Shown: one piece after another, positions 1-11,526 of the stretch | How the letters are laid out: each line of letters starts with the position of its first letter | Position numbering within the stretch: position 1 is the first letter of the stretch | Source: Dunaliella salina | Lineage: Eukaryota; Chlorophyta; Chlorophyceae; Chlamydomonadales; Dunaliellaceae | Assembly (NCBI GenBank): GCA_002284615.2 | Contig: MU069436.1 | Span: forward strand, 369,028 to 394,442 | DNA length: 25,415 nucleotides | Reading direction: 5' to 3' | Made by a program: the position numbers and the translations under genes | Notes under the pieces: model-generated | Database searches by the model: none | Told to the model about the DNA's origin: nothing | The model's input: only the letters and a program-made list of their open reading frames with translations

Positions 1-57
<57 letters not shown>
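1..57. repeat. (AC)n microsatellite
   Basis: Uninterrupted AC dinucleotide repeat of about 28 units at the window edge. It probably continues upstream. It lies in the intron preceding exon 1. Confidence 0.97.
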
Positions 58-58
<1 letters not shown>

Positions 59-129
59 CGTACATAAACATGTACGTTTTTCTTGAAATGTGCATGCATC
101 ATGCAGTCCGCATTGGTTGCTGCTTGCAG

Positions 130-308
130 AGAGAATTTTACAGGTCACTTCTGGCTCGCCACTACCCACTGCTCGCGGGCAGCAGCAGCGGGGAGTTGAG
201 CCAGCTTCACCGTAGGGCTGGGAACCCTGCAACTGCACTGAAGAACCTGTGCATGGAGCTCAGGAAGTGCTGCAACCACCCATACTTGTTTGAAGGCGCG
301 GATCCTGG
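130..308 (+). CDS. CHD remodeller exon 1 (end of SNF2 N-terminal domain)
   Basis: The exon follows a TTGCAG acceptor and ends before GTAAGT, giving 59 codons plus two bases (GG). It reads REFYRSLLARHYPLL, then a Ser/Gly-rich linker, then MELRKCCNHPYLFEGADP. In SNF2 enzymes this is the stretch closing ATPase lobe 1, with the near-invariant RKCCNHPYLF signature. The GG joins the A opening exon 2 to make Gly, so the junction reads ADPG-CLDPAK. The linker between the FYRSLL helix and MELRKCCNHP is longer than usual (about 25 residues). The exact 5' border is inferred from the acceptor, because the previous exon is outside the window. Confidence 0.9.
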
Positions 309-815
309 GTAAGTTTCTGTGCGTGGAGTTCATGATTTGTGCATGAAGGCACATGTCCCGGGGGAGTATTAGTGCATGGAGCTCAGGCAGTGCTTTGCGA
401 CCACCCATACTTGTTTGAGGGCCCGAATCCTGGGTGGGTGTTTGTGCATGGATTTCAGGAGGGCGCTGGTCCTAGATGGATATTTGATCACGTACCTCAG
501 GGATTGCTGCAATCACCCATACCCTGCTTCAGCAGGCTGATCCTGTTTCAGGGCACAGATCCTAGGTGGGCGTTTGGGATGAGGGTTTTGTTGCATGGCA
601 ACAGAGGTGCACTTGGCCCTCATGTCTGCTTGGAACCAAGGGTAGGTATTTGGGGTAAGGAAGGCTTTTTGTGCACAGCAACAACAGATGTGTGCTTGGC
701 TCATGCCTGCTTGAACGCAAGAGCGGGTACTCGGGATGAGGGAGGCTTTTTTTGCACGGCAACAGATGTGCGCTTGGCTTATGCCTGCTTGCTTTTCCGA
801 GGGGCAAGGATGGCG
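309..815 (+). repeat. Tandem decayed copies of the exon 1 3' junction
   Basis: Copies of the exon 1 end plus the intron start are seen here. At 364-440 the bases for the CNHPYLFEG segment recur (ACCCATACTTGTTTGA), followed by a GATCCTGGGTGG-like copy of the donor region. A weaker copy lies at about 500-580 (GCAATCACCCATACCC, then GATCCTAGGTGGGCG). From about 578 to 810 a roughly 80-bp unit is repeated about three times, containing GCAACAGATGTGCGCTTGGC-like sequence. All lie downstream of the real donor. Confidence 0.75.
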
Positions 816-1430
816 GTTTCATGTCCATGCTTTGCCAGGCACATGAATCCTTGATTTTGCAGATTGGGATTGCATTGCTCGGGAAATGCAAGGATCAAAG
901 TGCACCGAGCCGTGGCGGTTGTGAAGACTCTGAGAAACTGATGCAGCTTCCCTCACTTTGCAGCTACTTAAAAAAAAGATTCCGGTGGCTTTGCACATGT
1001 TTTGCATGAAATCACAGCTGTCAGGTCCTCCCTTGTTTGCTGATTGGTCTCAGGTCCTCCCTTGTCTTCTGGTAGGAGATAACCTCGGAAGTCAGAAAGT
1101 CTGATTTTCCCTACTTGCCTGAGTTTGTCTTTCTGCCTTGGTGTGTGCTCTCTTGCTTTTGTTCCCCTGACCATGTCATTGCGGCTCTGAAGTCTCCTGG
1201 AACTTCATGCAGCCACCCTCACTTTGCAGCCATCTGGGAAGTGGCGCCTGTGACCATGCTTTTATTTTGCATGAATTTGGAAGACGTTTGCGTTGCCTTG
1301 TCTCATCGCCAGGTTCTCTTCTCCTGACAGGGGATGGATAACCTCTGAAGACCTGGGTTCCTTGCCCGCATGTATATTGCCATCAACTCCTGCCTGGCAT
1401 GTGCTTTCCTTCTTCCTTTGTATATGCATG
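816..1430. other. Intron 1, unassigned stretch
   Basis: No gene is visible. There are small local duplications: GTCAGGTCCTCCCTTGT at about 1020 recurs 30 bases later, and CCCTCACTTTGCAGC occurs at about 952 and 1216. Short open frames here show no recognisable domain. Confidence 0.5.
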
Positions 1431-1431
1431 T

Positions 1432-1765
1432 AGCTGTCAACTCATGCCTGTCAACTCGTGCCTGTCAACTCATGCCTGTCAACTCATGCCTGTCAACTCA
1501 TGCCTGTCAATTCATGCCTGTCAACTCATGCCTCTGTCAACCCATGCCTCTGTCAAATCATGCCTGTCAACTCATGCCTCTGTCAACGCATACCTCTGTC
1601 AACTCATGCCTCTGCCAATTCATGCCTGCCAACTCATGCCTGTCAACTCATGCTTCTGTCAACTCATACTTGTCAACTCATGCTTGTCAACTCATGCCTG
1701 TCAACTCCTGCCTGGCATGTGCTTTCCTTCCTCCTTTGCATATGCATGTAGCTGTCAACTCATAC
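1432..1765. repeat. Minisatellite with 14/16-bp unit TGCCTGTCAACTCA
   Basis: About 18 tandem units of TGCCTGTCAACTCA, interspersed with a 16-bp variant carrying an extra CT (TGCCTCTGTCAACTCA). The block is flanked by a duplicated segment GCATGTGCTTTCCTTC at about 1398 and 1717. The mixture of unit lengths keeps several reading frames open, producing artefactual Cys/Leu/Ser-rich ORFs. Confidence 0.92.
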
Positions 1766-2250
1766 CTCCTTTGCATAGCTGCTTTCCTGCTTCCTTTGCA
1801 TGGCTGTCTTCAACTTTTGCTTGGCATGTGCTTCCCTGCATCCCCCCGACCGTGTCCCCTGCCTAACTGCGTCCCCTTGGTTGCATTTCCTTCCCTGCCT
1901 GCCTCTGTTTCCTTTATTTTTTTGGGGTTTCCTTGATCATATTTTCTTACTTGTCTTTCCTTGCATGCATTTCCCAGCCTGATCTTTGGGGGGGGGGAGG
2001 GGGGTTGCATTTCCCTGCCAGGGTTTCTGACTTGCACGCCTTCCCTTGCCTGCGAGTACACTTCATGGTCGTGTTCTTACCACTGACACATCCTTGTAAT
2101 TTCAATCCTGGTCATGATCTGGTCAATGCCTGACCGCCTCCAATTCCTGGTGACTTTATTCTTGGTCATGTTCTTGTCATGCCTCAATCATGGACGATGC
2201 CTGGTGAATTTGTTCTTGGTCAAGTTCTGGTTCCTGAAAACGTGATTGTC
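1766..2250. other. Intron 1, pyrimidine-rich stretch with short CTTGGTCATG repeats
   Basis: The first half is C/T-rich with a G homopolymer at about 1988-2004. From about 2060 short degenerate units such as TTGGTCATGTTC and CCTGGTGA recur at irregular spacing into the copies described next. No coding signal. Confidence 0.55.
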
Positions 2251-2486
2251 AAGTTCTGATAACAGACAATGTGATGCCACCTTCCTGGCCTGCCTGCAGC
2301 CGTCTTGACACAGCGAAAGCGTCAGAGCACCTGCTTTGCATTCTTGGTGATGCTCTGACCACTGACAATTCCTGATGAAATTAATTGTGGTCGTGTTCTG
2401 ATCACTGACAGTCCCTGGTGAATTTAACTTTGGTCATGTCCTGACCACTGACAATGTGTGATACCACTTTCCTGACTCGTCTGCAG
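2251..2486 (+). repeat. Copy of the intron 1/exon 2 acceptor junction, upstream of exon 2
   Basis: Bases 2256-2333 match the real junction at 2440-2525. ACAATGTGATGCCACC-TTCCTG...CTGCAG is followed by an exon-like stretch ending GTCAGAGCACCTGCT, corresponding to the true CATTGGAGCACCTGCT. Between the copy and the real exon a shorter unit (CTGACCACTGACAATTCCTG) recurs two to three times. This is a 5'-junction copy on the 5' side of its exon. Confidence 0.7.
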
Positions 2487-2607
2487 ATGTTTGGACCCTG
2501 CAAAAGCATTGGAGCACCTGCTCAGCAGCTCAGGCAAGCTTGCGCTGCTGGATCGCATGATGGCCCGCCTTTTGGCGCAGGGCCACCGAGTCCTCATATA
2601 TTCTCAG
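2487..2607 (+). CDS. CHD remodeller exon 2 (start of helicase C-terminal lobe)
   Basis: Acceptor GTCTGCAG; donor CAG|GTATCT. One base plus 40 codons: CLDPAKALEHLLSSSGKLAL, then LDRMMARLLAQGHRVLIYSQ. In SNF2/CHD proteins the SSGK.LLD.ML..L...GHRVLI.SQ segment starts RecA lobe 2 and contains motif IV (VLIYSQ). Phase 2 in, phase 0 out, joining SQ directly to FTR of exon 3 (SQFTRTLDILEDWL), which matches the family. Confidence 0.96.
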
Positions 2608-2654
2608 GTATCTGCAAGGTTCGAGATCATTTTTGTGATAGGGTGTAGGTATTG

Positions 2655-3410
2655 GGGTTAGGTAGATGGCCCCCCTTTTAGTGCAGGGCCACCGAGTCCT
2701 CATTTATCCTCAGGTTGCTGCTAGTTTTGAAAGCATCTTCTCCTGAATGAGTTTGCGTTGGATCGCATTACGGCTTGCTTTTGGCGCAAGGCCATGGAGT
2801 CCTCATGTTTTTTTTTGGGGGGGGTGGCTGCCAGGTTTTGGATCATCACCTCTTGAATGAGCTTGTGCTGCTGGATTACATGATGGCCTGCCTTTTGGCG
2901 CAGAGCCAACCAGCCCTGTTTTTCCTCAGGTAGCCGCAAATGTAGGCAAATTCGTTCCCAAACGGGTTCAGGTTTTAGGGTTTATGTAGCTTGCACTGGT
3001 TTGCATGATGGCCCCCCTTCTGGCTCATGGCTACCGAGGCCTCATTCATTCTCAGGTAGCTGCAAGGCTTGAGAACATTTTCCTGAAAGGGTAAGGTTAT
3101 TAGGGTTGAGGTAGACCCTCAAACATATGCGTTGGATTGCATGATGGCCCCCCTTCTGGCGCATGCCTACCGAGGCCTCATTCATTCTCAGGTAGCTGCA
3201 AGGCTTGAGAACATTTTCCTGAAAGGGTGAGGGTATTAGGGTTTAGGTAGGTAGCTTGCACTGCTGGATCGCATGATGGCCCGCCTTTTGGCGCAGGGCC
3301 ACCAAGTCCTGTTCTAATATCAAAAGGAAACAAGTAACTGCAAGGTTTGGGTATACTTTTCCTGAATGCGCTTGCGCTGCTGGATCGCGTGATGGCCCGT
3401 CTTTTGGTTA
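2655..3410 (+). repeat. Array of seven decayed copies of exon 2 3' part plus donor
   Basis: Copies of CTGGATCGCATGATGGCCCG...GGCGCAGGGCCACCGAGTCC start near 2665, 2756, 2859, 2988, 3126, 3252 and 3368. Several keep the donor context TTCTCAG|GTAGCTGC and the following intron bases (GCAAGG...GAGA.CATTTTCCTGAA). The copy at about 3255-3312 still encodes the LALLDRMMARLLAQGH residues with one replacement after them (R to Q), whereas others carry deletions (GGCCCCCCTTCTGG). Spacing is about 90-135 bp. No copy has a convincing acceptor with the full exon, so they look non-functional. Confidence 0.9.
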
Positions 3411-3569
3411 CATTATTTCCTTCTTTTTTTTTTCCAGTCAGCTGCGCAAAGTTGTCAGGGACTTTTGTGAATCCTGAGCACAGGAAAGATGGCTCACATG
3501 GTCCTCGCTTCCTGAGCTCACCTTAATTGTGGCGTCAGCCCACCCCATGAGCTGCACTTCTTGAGACAA
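3411..3569. other. Intron 2 spacer with T-tract
   Basis: TTCTTTTTTTTTTCCAG at about 3421-3437 resembles a strong polypyrimidine/acceptor signal, but no family-like frame follows. No gene seen. Confidence 0.4.
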
Positions 3570-4860
3570 TTGCATGCCTGGCTTAAGGCATGGGTGAGAC
3601 AAATGCACGCCTTGTAACACATGGGTGCGTGCCTGGCAATACATTAGCAAGACAAGTGCGTGACTGGCTAAAAGCAACACATGGACGTGTGCCTGGCAAT
3701 GCATGGGTGTGTGCCTGGCAATAATTTAGTGAGTCGAATGTGTGACTGATTAAACGCAAAATATGGATGCGTGCCTGGCGTTACATGGGTAAGACGCATG
3801 CGTGCTTGGCTTGAGGCAACACATAGGTGAGACAAATGCGTGCCTGGCAATACGTGGGTAGAGGCAAATGCGTGCCTGGTAATATAAGGGTGAGGCAAAT
3901 GCGTGTCTGGCAATTTGTGGGTGCATGCCTGGCTTGAGGTCATACATGGGTGAGAAAGATGTGCGCCTAGCAATTCATGGGTGTGTGCCTAGCAATAAAT
4001 TAGAGAGGCAAATGCGTGACTGTGACTAAAGGCACAACATGGATGCGTTCCTGGCGATACATGGGCAAGACGCATGTGTGCTTGGCTTAGAGACAACACG
4101 TGGGTGAGACAAATACATGCCTGGCAATACATGGGTAAAAGAAATGCGTGCCTGGTAATACAAGGGTGAGACAGATGCGTGCCTAGCAATTCATGGGTGA
4201 ATGCCCGGCTTGAGGTCATACATGGGTGAGAAAGATGTGTGCCTGGCAATTCATGGGTGTGTGCCTGGCAAAACATTCGTGAGACAAATGCGTGACAGTG
4301 ACTAAACGCAAAACATGGATGCGTGCCTGGCAATACATGGGTGAGACGCATGTGTGCTTGGCTTAGAGACAACACATGGGTTAGACAAATAAGTGCCTGG
4401 CAATACATGGATGAAGGCAAATGCGTTCCTGGGAGTACAGGGATGAGACGAATGTGTACCTGGCGATTTATGGGTGCATGCCCGGCTTGAGGTAATACAT
4501 GGGTGAGAAAGATGTGTGCCTGGCAATTCATGGGTGTGTGCCTGGTAAAACATTAGCAAGACAAATGCGTGACTGTGATTAAACGCAAAACATGGATGCG
4601 TGCCTGGCGATACATGGTGAGACGCATGTGTGCTTGGTTTAGAAACAACACATGGATTAGACAAATATGTGCTTGGCAATACATGGGTAAGGGAAATGCG
4701 TGCCTGGTAATACAAGGGTGAGACAAATGCGTGCCTAGTAAAAAATGGGTGTGTCCCCGACGGTACGTGGGTGAGACAAATGTGAGCCTGCCAACATGGG
4801 TGCGCGCCTGGCAATACATGGATGAGACAAATGCGAGCCTGGTTTGAGGCAACATAGGCA
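3570..4860. repeat. 31-bp minisatellite organised as a ~277-bp higher-order repeat
   Basis: The basic unit is about 31 bp, approximately CATGGGTGAGACAAATGCGT plus GCCTGGCAATA. Diagnostic variant units recur in fixed order. The segment around GGTCATACATGGGTGAGAAA appears at 3939, 4215 and (as GGTAATACAT) 4491, so spacing is about 276-277 bp. Between them come GACTAAACGCAAAACATGGA, then TGTGTGCTTGGCTTAGA.ACAACAC. Nearly four higher-order copies are present. Long minus-strand open frames across it are repeat artefacts. Confidence 0.9.
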
Positions 4861-5514
4861 GGAGGCTGAGGATTTGCCCTCATGCTGTGCTGCAGTACCA
4901 ACATATCAGTGTGGCACGTCAATATCTTCTCTTTTTCTGCCAACCTAGTTTCTTGTTTTTGCACTTTCATGAGGCGCATGGTATGCTTTCACATTACTGG
5001 TGGGAATGCTCTCATACAGGTTACACCATCATTGTGCACTCTTACGCTTCAATTTTTTTGCATGCGCATCTTTAGTCCCAATTGTGCTTGCTGAAGTCAT
5101 GCATGTTGCAAGCATTTTGCGGATTGATCCCCACTCAGCTTATTTGTTTTTCCTTTGGCCTGATGGAGCCGATGCAATTAGGCTCTATCCCATTGGGTTT
5201 GCACATATGTGGTGCATGGTGCACTCGCTCTTGGCGCTCAGGTTTACCAGGCTCTACTTTGCTTTCCATGCCATCAATATGCCAGGCCCACTTTGCAGAA
5301 CAATTTCGGGTCGGCCAACTTAATACACACATGCTAATGTATGCAGATGTTTACACAGACAGATACATGCTATTTACTTACATACACAACCTTATGTGAG
5401 TATATTTGCCTCTATTGGACGGCTGGAAAGGCTGGAGTAAAGAGCAAAGCTATGTGGAATTGATCCATGTTATGTGTGACCTGCTGCAGAAGAGGCCTTG
5501 ATCCCACCAAGCCA

Positions 5515-5515
<1 letters not shown>
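4861..5515. other. Intron 2, unassigned non-repetitive stretch
   Basis: Mixed-composition sequence with no recognisable coding segment. Several overlapping short ORFs of 60-107 codons exist on both strands but none resembles a known family or carries a good splice frame. Nothing assigned. Confidence 0.5.
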
Positions 5516-5579
<64 letters not shown>

Positions 5580-5598
5580 GGTGTGTGTGTTTGTGGGT

Positions 5599-5687
<89 letters not shown>

Positions 5688-5698
5688 ATGTGTGTGTT
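5516..5698. repeat. (GT)n microsatellite, long and interrupted
   Basis: About 180 bp of GT repeat broken by GGGGTGTGTGTGTTTGTGGG at about 5577-5600 and by GCATG near 5687. It begins about 390 bp upstream of exon 3. It would form a UG-repeat in the pre-mRNA. Confidence 0.97.
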
Positions 5699-5906
5699 GC
5701 TGTCTTCCCTTCTTCACGTTGCATGCAAAAAATGCAAAGCAGCTTGCCCTGCTTCACATTGCATGCAAAGCATTTTTTTGGGACTTACTGGTTGCATGGC
5801 TGCTGGCTGACCGCAGAAACAGACTACCTGCAACTTGCATACTTGCTAAATGTACCAGAGGATGGGCTGTAATGGTATTTTCTTTGAATTAATGCCTTTT
5901 TTGCAG

Positions 5907-5988
5907 TTCACGCGCACTCTGGATATTTTGGAGGACTGGCTTGCTGCGCGCAAATGGGGTTGCACGCGCATTGATGGCAGCATCCCAG
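5907..5988 (+). CDS. CHD remodeller exon 3 (helicase C, after motif IV)
   Basis: Acceptor TTTTTTGCAG; donor CCCAG|GTGTGT. 27 codons plus one base, reading FTRTLDILEDWLAARKWGC, then TRIDGSIP. This matches CHD/ISWI 'FTRMLDILEDYL..RKYGYERIDGS.PG'. The single trailing G joins GT of exon 4 to make Gly (IPG-AQRQRR). Confidence 0.96.
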
Positions 5989-6215
5989 GTGTGTGCTCGA
6001 TATCTTGAGGGTGAAGCCATGAATATCTTTGAAGGTGAGCGTATTGACAGCTGCATCCCAGGTGCTCAACAACTAATAGGTGAAGCATCAGCACCTTGTA
6101 ATGCGAGCGTTTCGACAGCAGCATCCCAGGTTTATCAATAACTTGAAAGTTGAGCGTGTGGACAGCAGCATCCCAAGTGTGCACTCAACAACTTGAAGGT
6201 GAAGCCATACAACAA
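5989..6215 (+). repeat. Three copies of the exon 3 3' junction
   Basis: The end of exon 3 (GCATTGATGGCAGCATCCCAG) recurs as ATTGACAGCTGCATCCCAG, TTTCGACAGCAGCATCCCAG and GTGGACAGCAGCATCCCAAG. The shared GCATCCCA is at 5980 (real), 6053, 6121 and 6168. Intron bases after the donor (TCAACAACTTGAAGGTGAAGC-like) are carried along. Confidence 0.85.
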
Positions 6216-6339
6216 GCATGCCAACAATGTTGCCAGGATGAAGCTGCTAGAAAGTCATGGCTCTGTCCAAATATTTTAAAGCACCTCTGTGGAGGCTGAT
6301 ATTTTGTCAACCGAGGAATTTGCGTCTGGTCATCCTGGT

Positions 6340-6625
6340 CTTGCAAAAGCAAGGATGGTCTTGCAAAAGCAAGGTCAAAAGCAAGGATGGTCTTGGAAAG
6401 CAAGGATGGTCTTGCACAGGTCTTGCAATGGTCTTGCAAAGGTCTTGCAAAGGTCTTGCAGAGGTCTTGCAATGGTCTTGCAAAAGCAAGGTCAAAAGCA
6501 AGGATGGTCTTGCAAAGCAAGGTCAAAAGCAAGGATGGTCTTGCAAAGCAAGGTCAAAAGCAAGGATGGCCTTGCAAAAGCAAGGAATTTGCGTCTGGTC
6601 ATCCTGGTCTTGCAAAGGCAAGGGT
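6340..6625. repeat. Minisatellite: AAGGATGGTCTTGCAAAGCA units
   Basis: Tandem degenerate units built from AAGCAAGGATGGTCTTGCAA and GGTCAAAAGC (about 31-bp period), with an inner block of a 12-13-bp unit GGTCTTGCAAA (about 6415-6480). The block is flanked by a duplicated AATTTGCGTCTGGTCATCCT at about 6317 and 6587. Confidence 0.9.
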
Positions 6626-6980
6626 CTGGGAGCCTCAAAGGTTTGTAAGCCCTCAGGCTTTATGAAAGTGTCACAATCGCTCAGGCAACCCCAAGCTTTT
6701 TCTCTCGCTTCTGAAACATGCTGGTCTTATTCATGCCTGAAGCCTCCCCCTTGGAGGGCTTTGAAGGTCATCTGCTTCCTTTGGCCCAGGAAGAGCCCTG
6801 ATGCGTCCTCTTCCAGAAAACCTGTGCATTTTAATTTGTGCACTTCATATCAAAATAGCAGCTTGGGGACACCCTTGCCAGCATTAGTTAGGGATCTTCC
6901 CCTCAAGGCACATTCCCTTTCGGCTTATGCAGCCTTATTTCCTTTTTTTGTTGCATAAGTGCTTGCTTTACTGGACATTT
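6626..6980. other. Intron 3, unassigned stretch
   Basis: Non-repetitive sequence without a recognised coding segment. Open frames run in from the upstream repeat but show no family signature. Confidence 0.45.
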
Positions 6981-6984
6981 TTGG

Positions 6985-7300
6985 TCTCTCGCATGCGCTC
7001 AGCCGCAGTGACGCATCAATCTATTCACCAAAGCGCTATTTTTAATGCTTCTGCTCTCCACATGTGCTCGGCAGAGGCAGTGCCTTCAATGTCTAAAGCA
7101 ATGAGCCAGAGTAGCCAATTGGTGTCCATGCTCCATACAAGTGCCTTGCAGCAGTGTTGCAAGGACATATTTAAAAATGTTTAAGGCCAGCAAGAGGTCA
7201 GACAGGTGCCCAATGCTCCTATTCCAGGCATGTGCTCAATGCCAGTGGCGCATGGACATGTTTAACAAGGAGCCGAGCCAGCAAGAATCCAAATTTGTGC
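6985..7300 (+). repeat. Decayed copies of exon 4 5' junction, upstream of exon 4
   Basis: Exon 4 opens GTGCTCAGCGGCAGCGGCGC. Similar sequence appears at about 6990 (GCGCTCAGCCGCAGTGACGC), about 7062 (GTGCTCGGCAGAGGCAGTGC) and about 7230 (GTGCTCAATGCCAGTGGCGC). The last continues with ATGTTTAACAAGGAGCC, which matches CTCTTCAACAGGGAGCC of the real exon. Confidence 0.7.
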
Positions 7301-7428
7301 TCAAAAAGGCCTGCTTCATGCATGTGGTGGGGCTCACACTGTCAGTATCCGTGCAGACTGCTGGGTCTTACCTTAATGCTTGCTGGTTGTTGTCATAGAC
7401 TTTCACTTTCACTTTTTACCCCATGCAG

Positions 7429-7553
7429 GATCTCAGCTGCAGCAGCTCATTGATACCGTGAACAGGGAGCCAGGCAATTGCTATGTGTTTTTGCCGTCCA
7501 CCCAGGCTGGAGGCGTTGGCATCAACCTTGCAACTGCGGACACTGTCAAAGTT
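7429..7553 (+). pseudogene. Near-full-length duplicate of exon 4 (helicase motif V)
   Basis: After a CCCCATGCAG acceptor-like site the bases align with exon 4 almost to its end. The frame reads SQLQQLIDTVNREPGNCYVF and then [18 protein letters not shown]. Compared with exon 4, the conserved Arg of motif V (STRAGG) is Gln, RQRRID became QLQQLID, and the IIFDSDW tail is lost and replaced by intron-like sequence. An in-frame donor continuing to NPHSD is missing. It could be an alternative exon, but these losses argue for a relic. Confidence 0.75.
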
Positions 7554-7671
7554 CCTGCTCAACATTTGTGCTCAATGCAGCTGCTCAATGTTCCTGCTTA
7601 GTGTTCCTGCTTCATGGAGTCACTCATCGGCAGGCACAATACTCCTGCTTATACTCCCAGGCACATACTCC

Positions 7672-8320
7672 CAGAGCTGGACAACTTCCTAATCTCACTG
7701 GATATGATCTTTCCCAACTTTCTTTCTCAAATCCAACCATGCCAACCATTTTTATTCCATAAAATATCATGTCCACCAAAAAATCATGAAAATCGGAGGC
7801 TCCCAGATCACTCTCCTGGCCTCAGATCACCCTAAAATGGCCCACAGCTCCACCCTGGGACCGTTTTTCTCTCTCATTTCTTTGGATTTATAACCCCTGT
7901 TTACACTACAAACATCTTGCATAAGTGGGAAAGAAGAAAGTAAAAAATTGGCCTTTTTGGCACCCCTTGTGCTGGGCTTTCTCTAAGGGAAATGGCTGAA
8001 ATCCTGTATCCCACCAACCACTGGACCTTTTCACTCCATTTTTTTTGCAATGATATTCTTCTGGTACAAAGACTCCAAACCAGTTAAAAACACTTAATTC
8101 GGTGGAGTGGGAGGTCAGGTATGGAGATTTGGTGGTGAAAACTAGGGTTCACGCCGTGGCTGATTAGGCGCAAGTCCCGAGAGCTGGGACTGTGAATCTC
8201 TTGTCGTACAGAAAGCTTGGCTACATTTTGAAATCATGCTTGAGTGTCCCAGGTTATGGGACACCTATGCTAAGATCATATTCAAAACACCCCTTTTGGG
8301 GGGGGAGTTGTCCAGCTCTG
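7672..8320. mobile_element. Non-autonomous TIR transposon (element 1, MITE-like, 649 bp)
   Basis: A perfect 15-bp inverted repeat, CAGAGCTGGACAACT at 7672-7686 and its complement at 8306-8320, bounds the element. The flanking 9-mers are ACATACTCC (7663-7671) and CAATACTCC (8321-8329), matching at the last seven bases, as expected for an aged 9-bp target duplication. The interior has no transposase. Bases 7950-8155 are closely similar to 20285-20500 at the same offset in element 2, and both 3' ends carry TTCAAAAC.CCCCT.TTTGGGG before the terminal repeat. It sits in intron 3 between copies of exon 4 sequence. Confidence 0.85.
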
Positions 8321-8335
8321 CAATACTCCTGCTTT

Positions 8336-10131
<1,796 letters not shown>

Positions 10132-10134
10132 TGA

Positions 10135-10650
10135 GCTTTGCAGGCATGTGGTCATCAACCGCCTCGTCACGCGCGCCACCATCGAGGAGCGCATCCTGCA
10201 GGTGTGCTTTAGAGCAAGCAGCGCTGCATGTCATGCAAGCTGGTGAGCTTTGCAGGCGTGTGGTCATCTACCGCCTTGTCACGCGTGCCACCATTGAGGA
10301 GCGCATCCTGCAGGTGTGCTTTAAGGCAAGCAGTGCTGCATGCCATGCAAGCTGGTGAGCTTTGCAGGCGTGTGGTCATCTACCGCCTCGTCGTGTGCGC
10401 CACTATTGAGGAGCGCATCCTGCAGGTGTGCTTTAAGGCAAGCAGTGCTGCATGTCATGCAAGCTGGTGAGCTTTGCAGGCATGTGGTCATCTACCGCCT
10501 CGTCAATCGCGCCACCATCGAAGAGCGTGTCTTGCAGGTGAGGTATGCAGAGGTCTTTCCCTGCTTGCATCTCACACTTTGATGTAAAGTGGTCTTTCTT
10601 CTGATTGAGGAACGCATCCTGCAGGTGTGCTTCAGCGCAAGCAGCGCTGA
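10135..10650 (+). repeat. 112-bp tandem array of exon 5 3' half plus donor
   Basis: GTGGTCATC occurs at 10036 (real exon) and at 10148, 10260, 10372 and 10484, an exact 112-bp period. Each copy contains codons for [18 protein letters not shown] with few changes (Y to N in the first; LVVCATIEER in the third; LVNRATIEERVLQ in the fourth), then a donor-like CTGCAG|GTGTGC. Each is preceded by TTTGCAG, so it looks like a 58-nt exon with both splice signals. Inclusion after exon 5 would shift the frame. A fragment (GAGGAACGCATCCTGCAG|GTGTGC) persists at about 10606. Confidence 0.96.
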
Positions 10651-11520
10651 GTACAATGCAAGCATGGAAGTTGAGAATAGGCCTCTGCCTGCTTGCATTT
10701 CACGCTTGGGTGCCAAATGGTCCCGGTCTGCTGTGTAAGTAATCATGCCGCATGAGCCCCCGCCTTCCTATTCTGTATCCTTCAACATGGTGGACCATCT
10801 TCTTTGATTTGAAGCAGTAAGTAGTATTTGAAGTCATTGACCTGGCATACATGCCCTTGCTCTGCTTTGTGCTCTGATTTTTCCTCTTGATGTCCCATGA
10901 TCTGTCAAGGATCTGGAGATCCACTGCGCAAGGAATGACCAGTTCTCTGCAACGCAGTAGAACTGCAGTTCTTGTAGGCGAGTGAGAGTGTGACATGTCC
11001 TCATTGCCACTTGTGCAATAATAAGGGTACCATCTTTCCTTCCTTCGGCTTCAGACCTATTAGCTTAATGTTAGAGTCATGCCAGGCAGAGGTGATGCAG
11101 TCCGTCGTAGCAATCGGTTTAGAGTTTGGAGTCAGGGGCAGGCCCCTGTCCTCGTCCTTGAATCCAGGATCTGGGGATCCACTGTGCACGGACCCAAGGA
11201 TCCACTGCTCCCTGGAGTAGGAGTGTGAGGGTACAGCAGAGGCAACCTGGTATTTTGTCCCCAGATTTTCTGATGGAGGGCGGGTAGAGGAGGGGGAGAG
11301 CAGGCAACCCCCAATGAGGTCCTCAAAAAGTCTGAACAGAGGAGTCCTCATCTCAGGGAAACCTTGTCCCCAAAAATTAGGAATTGTGCAATCTCAAGCA
11401 TCTCAAGAAGTCTTTTTGATGCCCTTGCTGGCCCTAGAGAGATGGAACAATCTCAGGAAATGGCCAATAAGGCCACAATTAGGTATAAGTTGGCTTACTG
11501 GATAGGGTTGCGCAGCCAGA
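10651..11520. other. Intron 5, unassigned stretch with a diffuse duplication
   Basis: AAGGATCTGGAGATCCACTG at about 10907 and AGGATCTGGGGATCCACTGT at about 11166 suggest an old duplication about 260 bp apart. GGATCCACTG is repeated again 30 bp further on. No gene was recognised. Confidence 0.45.
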
Positions 11521-11526
11521 CCTGGT

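Noticed and set aside
1370..1936. 188-codon Cys/Leu/Ser/Asn-rich open frame
   Set aside because: Produced by the 14/16-bp minisatellite; three overlapping frames look alike, and it lies in the first intron.
3668..4979. Minus-strand open frames up to 225 codons with HVLPGTH-like repeats
   Set aside because: Artefact of the 31-bp repeat lacking stops on the minus strand; no start context or domain.
5412..5892. Open frames of poly Val-Cys or poly Thr-His on both strands
   Set aside because: They are translations of the (GT)n/(AC)n microsatellite; the same occurs at 15622-15973, 21519-21982 and 23063-23833.
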